Source: JBDNDK01 sp046719185 (GTDB taxonomy: Bacteria > Armatimonadota > UBA5829). Taken from it: a DNA stretch of 9,618 nt. Both the position numbers and the translations under genes were made by a program. The stretch covers positions 1 through 9,618 of the forward strand of contig JBDNDK010000088.1 of the NCBI GenBank assembly GCA_046719185.1, written 5' to 3'. Below are positions 7,488 to 9,618 of this stretch, one piece after another. The notes under the pieces are model-generated. The model saw only the letters and a list, made by a program, of their open reading frames with translations. It did not search any database and was not told the DNA's origin. Position 1 is the first letter of the stretch, and each line of letters opens with the position of its first letter.

Positions 7488-8534
7488 TCATCTTGCTCTT
7501 AAGGCACTGCTCAATTCACCAAGATATTTGAATACCAATTCAGCATCCTCAACAGGAAGAGAACCAGTACCGCATGATGGTGTTATAAAAGCCTGATTGA
7601 TAAGGACATCTTTATCTATTCCTGTAACCTTTGCAAGATTTTCAACACCCTCATCAAACTTCTTGATTAATTCATCAACTGATGTTGCTCTAATTTTCTC
7701 TGAATTAGTAGGAACAACACCCCATGCAATAGCCTTGCCATTATTAATATGCTTCTTAACCGCATCTGGATATAATGCTATTGTGTCTCCAAAATCAAAT
7801 GCATCAAGGTTCACAATATCAACCCCAGCATCAATTAGAATTGACCATTCTGTGTTTCCACAGCAATGAATACCAGCAATTCCACCTTCTTGATGAACTG
7901 CTTCTATCACCTCATTAAGCCTTGATACTACATCATCTCTTGATACACTAACATAAGTGGATGAACCAAATGCAGATAATATAGGCTCATCAATAAAACA
8001 AATGACATCATCAGCAAAATCTTTGAATTTTCTTATCTGCCATCTGCATTTCATTGCAAGCCCCTTAACAACTGCATCCTTAAATTCTTCATTGTAATAA
8101 ATAGCTCTTTTGTTCTCATCAACAATAGTGAGACCAAAACTAATAGGACCAGTAGTCTGAACTTTCACATAAGGCCTCTTTTTATTTTCAGCTTTCAGTG
8201 CCTCTTCCATAGCATAAATGCCTTTTGAAAACTCAGGTGTTATTTTGAAATAATCAACATCATCTTCTGCAAATTTCTCATAGAATGTGCCAAGATCAAG
8301 ATAATATTCACCTGTGGTATCAAAATACATTCTTCCTTTTTCTCTATCAATCACTATTCTAGGTAGATTTTCTGAATATTGTATTTCCATTTGTTCATTC
8401 ATTCCCAATGACGGCAATTGAGGCCAGATTGGAGCATCAGGAATATTTGTTAGAATTGTTTTCACTGCATCTTCCGGATTCTTGTGCGGGAGACTTCCAA
8501 TTGCTGTTGCTAGACATTTAGGTTGTAAGTTCAC
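7488..8534 (-). CDS. mesB: Core (folate-independent) methionine synthase, MetE C-terminal-like, probable MesB
   Basis: A 348-residue protein of the UROD/MetE-like TIM-barrel family, about the size of the catalytic half of MetE and lacking the N-terminal folate-binding half. The start holds AIGSLPH (11-17), like the IGSFP segment of MetE. FIDEP lies at 180-184. Likely zinc ligands are His223 and Cys225 in HCCGN, Asp244 where MetE has Glu, and Cys321 in TPSCG. Core synthases transfer a methyl group from a corrinoid to homocysteine. The MesB family occurs in anaerobes with the Wood-Ljungdahl pathway and is predicted to take its methyl group from the corrinoid iron-sulfur protein encoded in such operons, which fits this location. 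The start is a GTG with AGAGGT six bases upstream, 23 bases after the preceding cooC. Other corrinoid methyltransferases of the same superfamily are possible, so the family assignment is firmer than the exact substrate. Confidence 0.8.
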   Translation of the reverse strand: MNLQPKCLATAIGSLPHKNPEDAVKTILTNIPDAPIWPQLPSLGMNEQMEIQYSENLPRIVIDREKGRMYFDTTGEYYLDLGTFYEKFAEDDVDYFKITPEFSKGIYAMEEALKAENKKRPYVKVQTTGPISFGLTIVDENKRAIYYNEEFKDAVVKGLAMKCRWQIRKFKDFADDVICFIDEPILSAFGSSTYVSVSRDDVVSRLNEVIEAVHQEGGIAGIHCCGNTEWSILIDAGVDIVNLDAFDFGDTIALYPDAVKKHINNGKAIAWGVVPTNSEKIRATSVDELIKKFDEGVENLAKVTGIDKDVLINQAFITPSCGTGSLPVEDAELVFKYLGELSSALRAR

Positions 8535-8557
8535 TTTAACACCTCTAGGTTGATTTA

Positions 8558-9343
8558 TTATTTATTTAGATCTTTTATTTTATTATATATCTCTTCAAAA
8601 GGTAAGATTATATCTTTATCCTGCAAATCTAAAATAGACTGGTTTTGCCTATCAGCTTTTATTATTCTATCATCATAAGGAATTGCTCCTATTATCTCTT
8701 GGTTCAATTCTTTTGAGAGCCAGTTTATATCTGATTCAGGATCTGTTGATTTATTTAGAACTGCAGCTGTTTTTTTGATACCCAAGCTATCACACATTTC
8801 TTTTACTTTGATTGCAGTATCAATACTTCGTCTGCCGGGTTCAACTACCACAATCATAATATCCACACCCATAGATGATCCTCTGCCAAGGTGTTCGATT
8901 CCAGCTTCCATATCAAGTATCACAACTTCATTTCTATTCAAAACTATATCTCTAACAAGGGATTTAAGCAGCACGCTCTCAGGACAAGCACATCCTCCAC
9001 CTGCTCTTTGAGCTGCACCTAAAACAACAAGATTAACACCCTCATGATATAATCCATACTGCTCTGCAATTCCCTTTACATCTGGATTTAATGAAAACAC
9101 CTGCCCAAAAGACTGGGGTTCTGCACCTGTTCTTTCTTTAATTAGCTCTCTCTCTTGGGAGATAGTGTGAATATTTTTTCTTTTTTCTGGAGGAATTCCT
9201 AATGCAGAAGCAAGGTTAGCATCAGGATCAGCATCAACTGCAAGCACATTTGCACCATCTCTTGCAAAAAGTCTTGCTAAAGTGCCGCATATTGTGGATT
9301 TTCCAACACCACCTTTTCCGGAAACTGCAATTTTTAAAGCCAT
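8558..9343 (-). CDS. cooC: CooC-family nickel-insertion ATPase, first gene of the operon
   Basis: A 261-residue MinD-like ATPase with the deviant Walker A GKGGVGKST at 9-17 (Lys10 and Lys15), AVDADPDANL at 35-44, a Walker B-like VILDMEAGIEHLGRG at 141-155, and the CxC metal-binding pair Cys118-Ala-Cys120 within GGGCACPE. This is the classical CooC arrangement, in which an ATP-dependent dimer holds Ni(II) between the CxC pairs and helps complete the CODH active site. It is the first gene seen after a stretch with no gene, so it probably opens the operon, with the mesB-like gene 23 bases downstream. The ATG at 9343 has only a weak Shine-Dalgarno (GAG about seven bases upstream), but the MALKIAVSGKGG start fits the family exactly. 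It differs in length and in the CxC loop from the second CooC, so the pair is not a recent duplication. Confidence 0.93.
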   Translation of the reverse strand: MALKIAVSGKGGVGKSTICGTLARLFARDGANVLAVDADPDANLASALGIPPEKRKNIHTISQERELIKERTGAEPQSFGQVFSLNPDVKGIAEQYGLYHEGVNLVVLGAAQRAGGGCACPESVLLKSLVRDIVLNRNEVVILDMEAGIEHLGRGSSMGVDIMIVVVEPGRRSIDTAIKVKEMCDSLGIKKTAAVLNKSTDPESDINWLSKELNQEIIGAIPYDDRIIKADRQNQSILDLQDKDIILPFEEIYNKIKDLNK

Positions 9344-9391
9344 CTAAAATCTCATCAAGTTTATTAATTTGATATTAAAATACAAAATAAA

Positions 9392-9420
9392 ATCCCTACA
9401 AAGCTGTAATTTATAGGGAT
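9392..9420. repeat. Inverted repeat in the probable 5' leader of the operon
   Basis: ATCCCTA (9392-9398) pairs with TAGGGAT (9414-9420). After one mismatch the stem continues with AAA pairing to TTT, leaving a loop of about seven bases. It lies 49 bases before the first cooC start and immediately downstream of a possible promoter at 9430-9458. It could be an operator or a transcript 5' end hairpin. Confidence 0.4.
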
Positions 9421-9429
9421 ACATCTATA

Positions 9430-9458
9430 ATTATAAGGAAAAAATATATCTAAATCAG
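9430..9458 (-). promoter_or_regulatory. Possible promoter, proximal, for the operon
   Basis: On the minus strand, TATAAT (9435-9430) matches the -10 consensus exactly. It sits 17 bases after CTGATT (9458-9453), which matches three of six positions of the -35 consensus. It would start transcription about 80 bases before the first cooC. In such AT-rich DNA a chance match is possible. Confidence 0.35.
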
Positions 9459-9497
9459 CACAGCTTAAGTGGTGTGCACCTTTGAACCCACATTTAT

Positions 9498-9526
9498 AGT
9501 ATAATCAACATAACATCATCAAACAA
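9498..9526 (-). promoter_or_regulatory. Possible promoter, distal, for the operon
   Basis: On the minus strand, TTGTTT (9526-9521) is followed 17 bases later by TATACT (9503-9498), a three-of-six -35 and a five-of-six -10. It lies about 150 bases before the first cooC, in tandem with the proximal candidate. This is a weak prediction from base composition and spacing only. Confidence 0.25.
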
Positions 9527-9580
9527 CAAAACAACTGAACATTGAGACTATTGTACAAAACAGCACCATATTACAAAACA
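9525..9580. repeat. Short direct repeats upstream of the promoter candidates
   Basis: TACAAAACA occurs at 9554-9562 and again at 9572-9580, 18 bases apart. AACAAAACA at 9525-9533 differs by one base. The sites lie upstream of, or overlap, the distal promoter candidate, where an activator might bind. The surrounding DNA is rich in CA and A runs, so this is only suggestive. I see no gene in the rest of 9344-9618. Confidence 0.3.
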
Positions 9581-9618
9581 CACAATTGCAAGAACAATAT
9601 ATAGTATTATGAATGACT

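Noticed and set aside
9609..9618. Start of a divergent plus-strand gene at the window edge
   Set aside because: There is an ATG at 9609 but no Shine-Dalgarno before it, and only three codons are visible.
9344..9618. CRISPR array, tRNA or riboswitch in the upstream region
   Set aside because: The short ACAAAACA repeats are too short and irregular for CRISPR. I see no cloverleaf, and no conserved riboswitch core such as a cobalamin box.

Overview
This window looks like part of a Wood-Ljungdahl (reductive acetyl-CoA) operon from a strictly anaerobic bacterium. All six recognisable genes lie on the minus strand, so transcription runs from high to low coordinates. The DNA is AT-rich. The acetyl-CoA synthase keeps the N-terminal CODH-binding domain that archaeal CdhC lacks, which points to Bacteria. 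I cannot place the phylum from this window.

In transcription order: a 275-base upstream region (9344-9618) with two possible promoters and some short repeats; a CooC-type nickel-insertion ATPase (9343-8558); a core, folate-independent MetE-like methionine synthase, best matched to MesB (8534-7488); a second, divergent CooC (7350-6592); the carbon monoxide dehydrogenase CooS/AcsA (6385-4430); a 1239-residue protein that joins acetyl-CoA synthase (AcsB) to the small subunit of the corrinoid iron-sulfur protein (AcsD) in one chain (4433-714); and the first 234 codons of AcsC, the large corrinoid iron-sulfur subunit (702 to the window edge). cooS and acsBD overlap as ATGA, and the acsC Shine-Dalgarno overlaps the acsBD stop codon, so these three are probably translationally coupled.

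The expected workflow is as follows. CooS reduces CO2 to CO at its Ni-Fe-S C-cluster. The AcsC/AcsD corrinoid protein brings a methyl group. The AcsB A-cluster joins CO, methyl and CoA into acetyl-CoA. The two CooC ATPases probably load nickel into CooS and/or AcsB. The MesB-like enzyme can draw methyl groups from the corrinoid protein to make methionine.

The most unusual feature is the AcsB-AcsD fusion. A long Pro/Gln/Ala-rich linker with a small predicted helical module sits between the two enzymes. All A-cluster cysteines and the whole AcsD barrel are intact, so this looks like a working tethered methyl-transfer machine and not a broken gene. A second oddity is a palindromic intergenic repeat, present in a perfect and a degenerate copy, downstream of the mesB-like gene and downstream of the second cooC.
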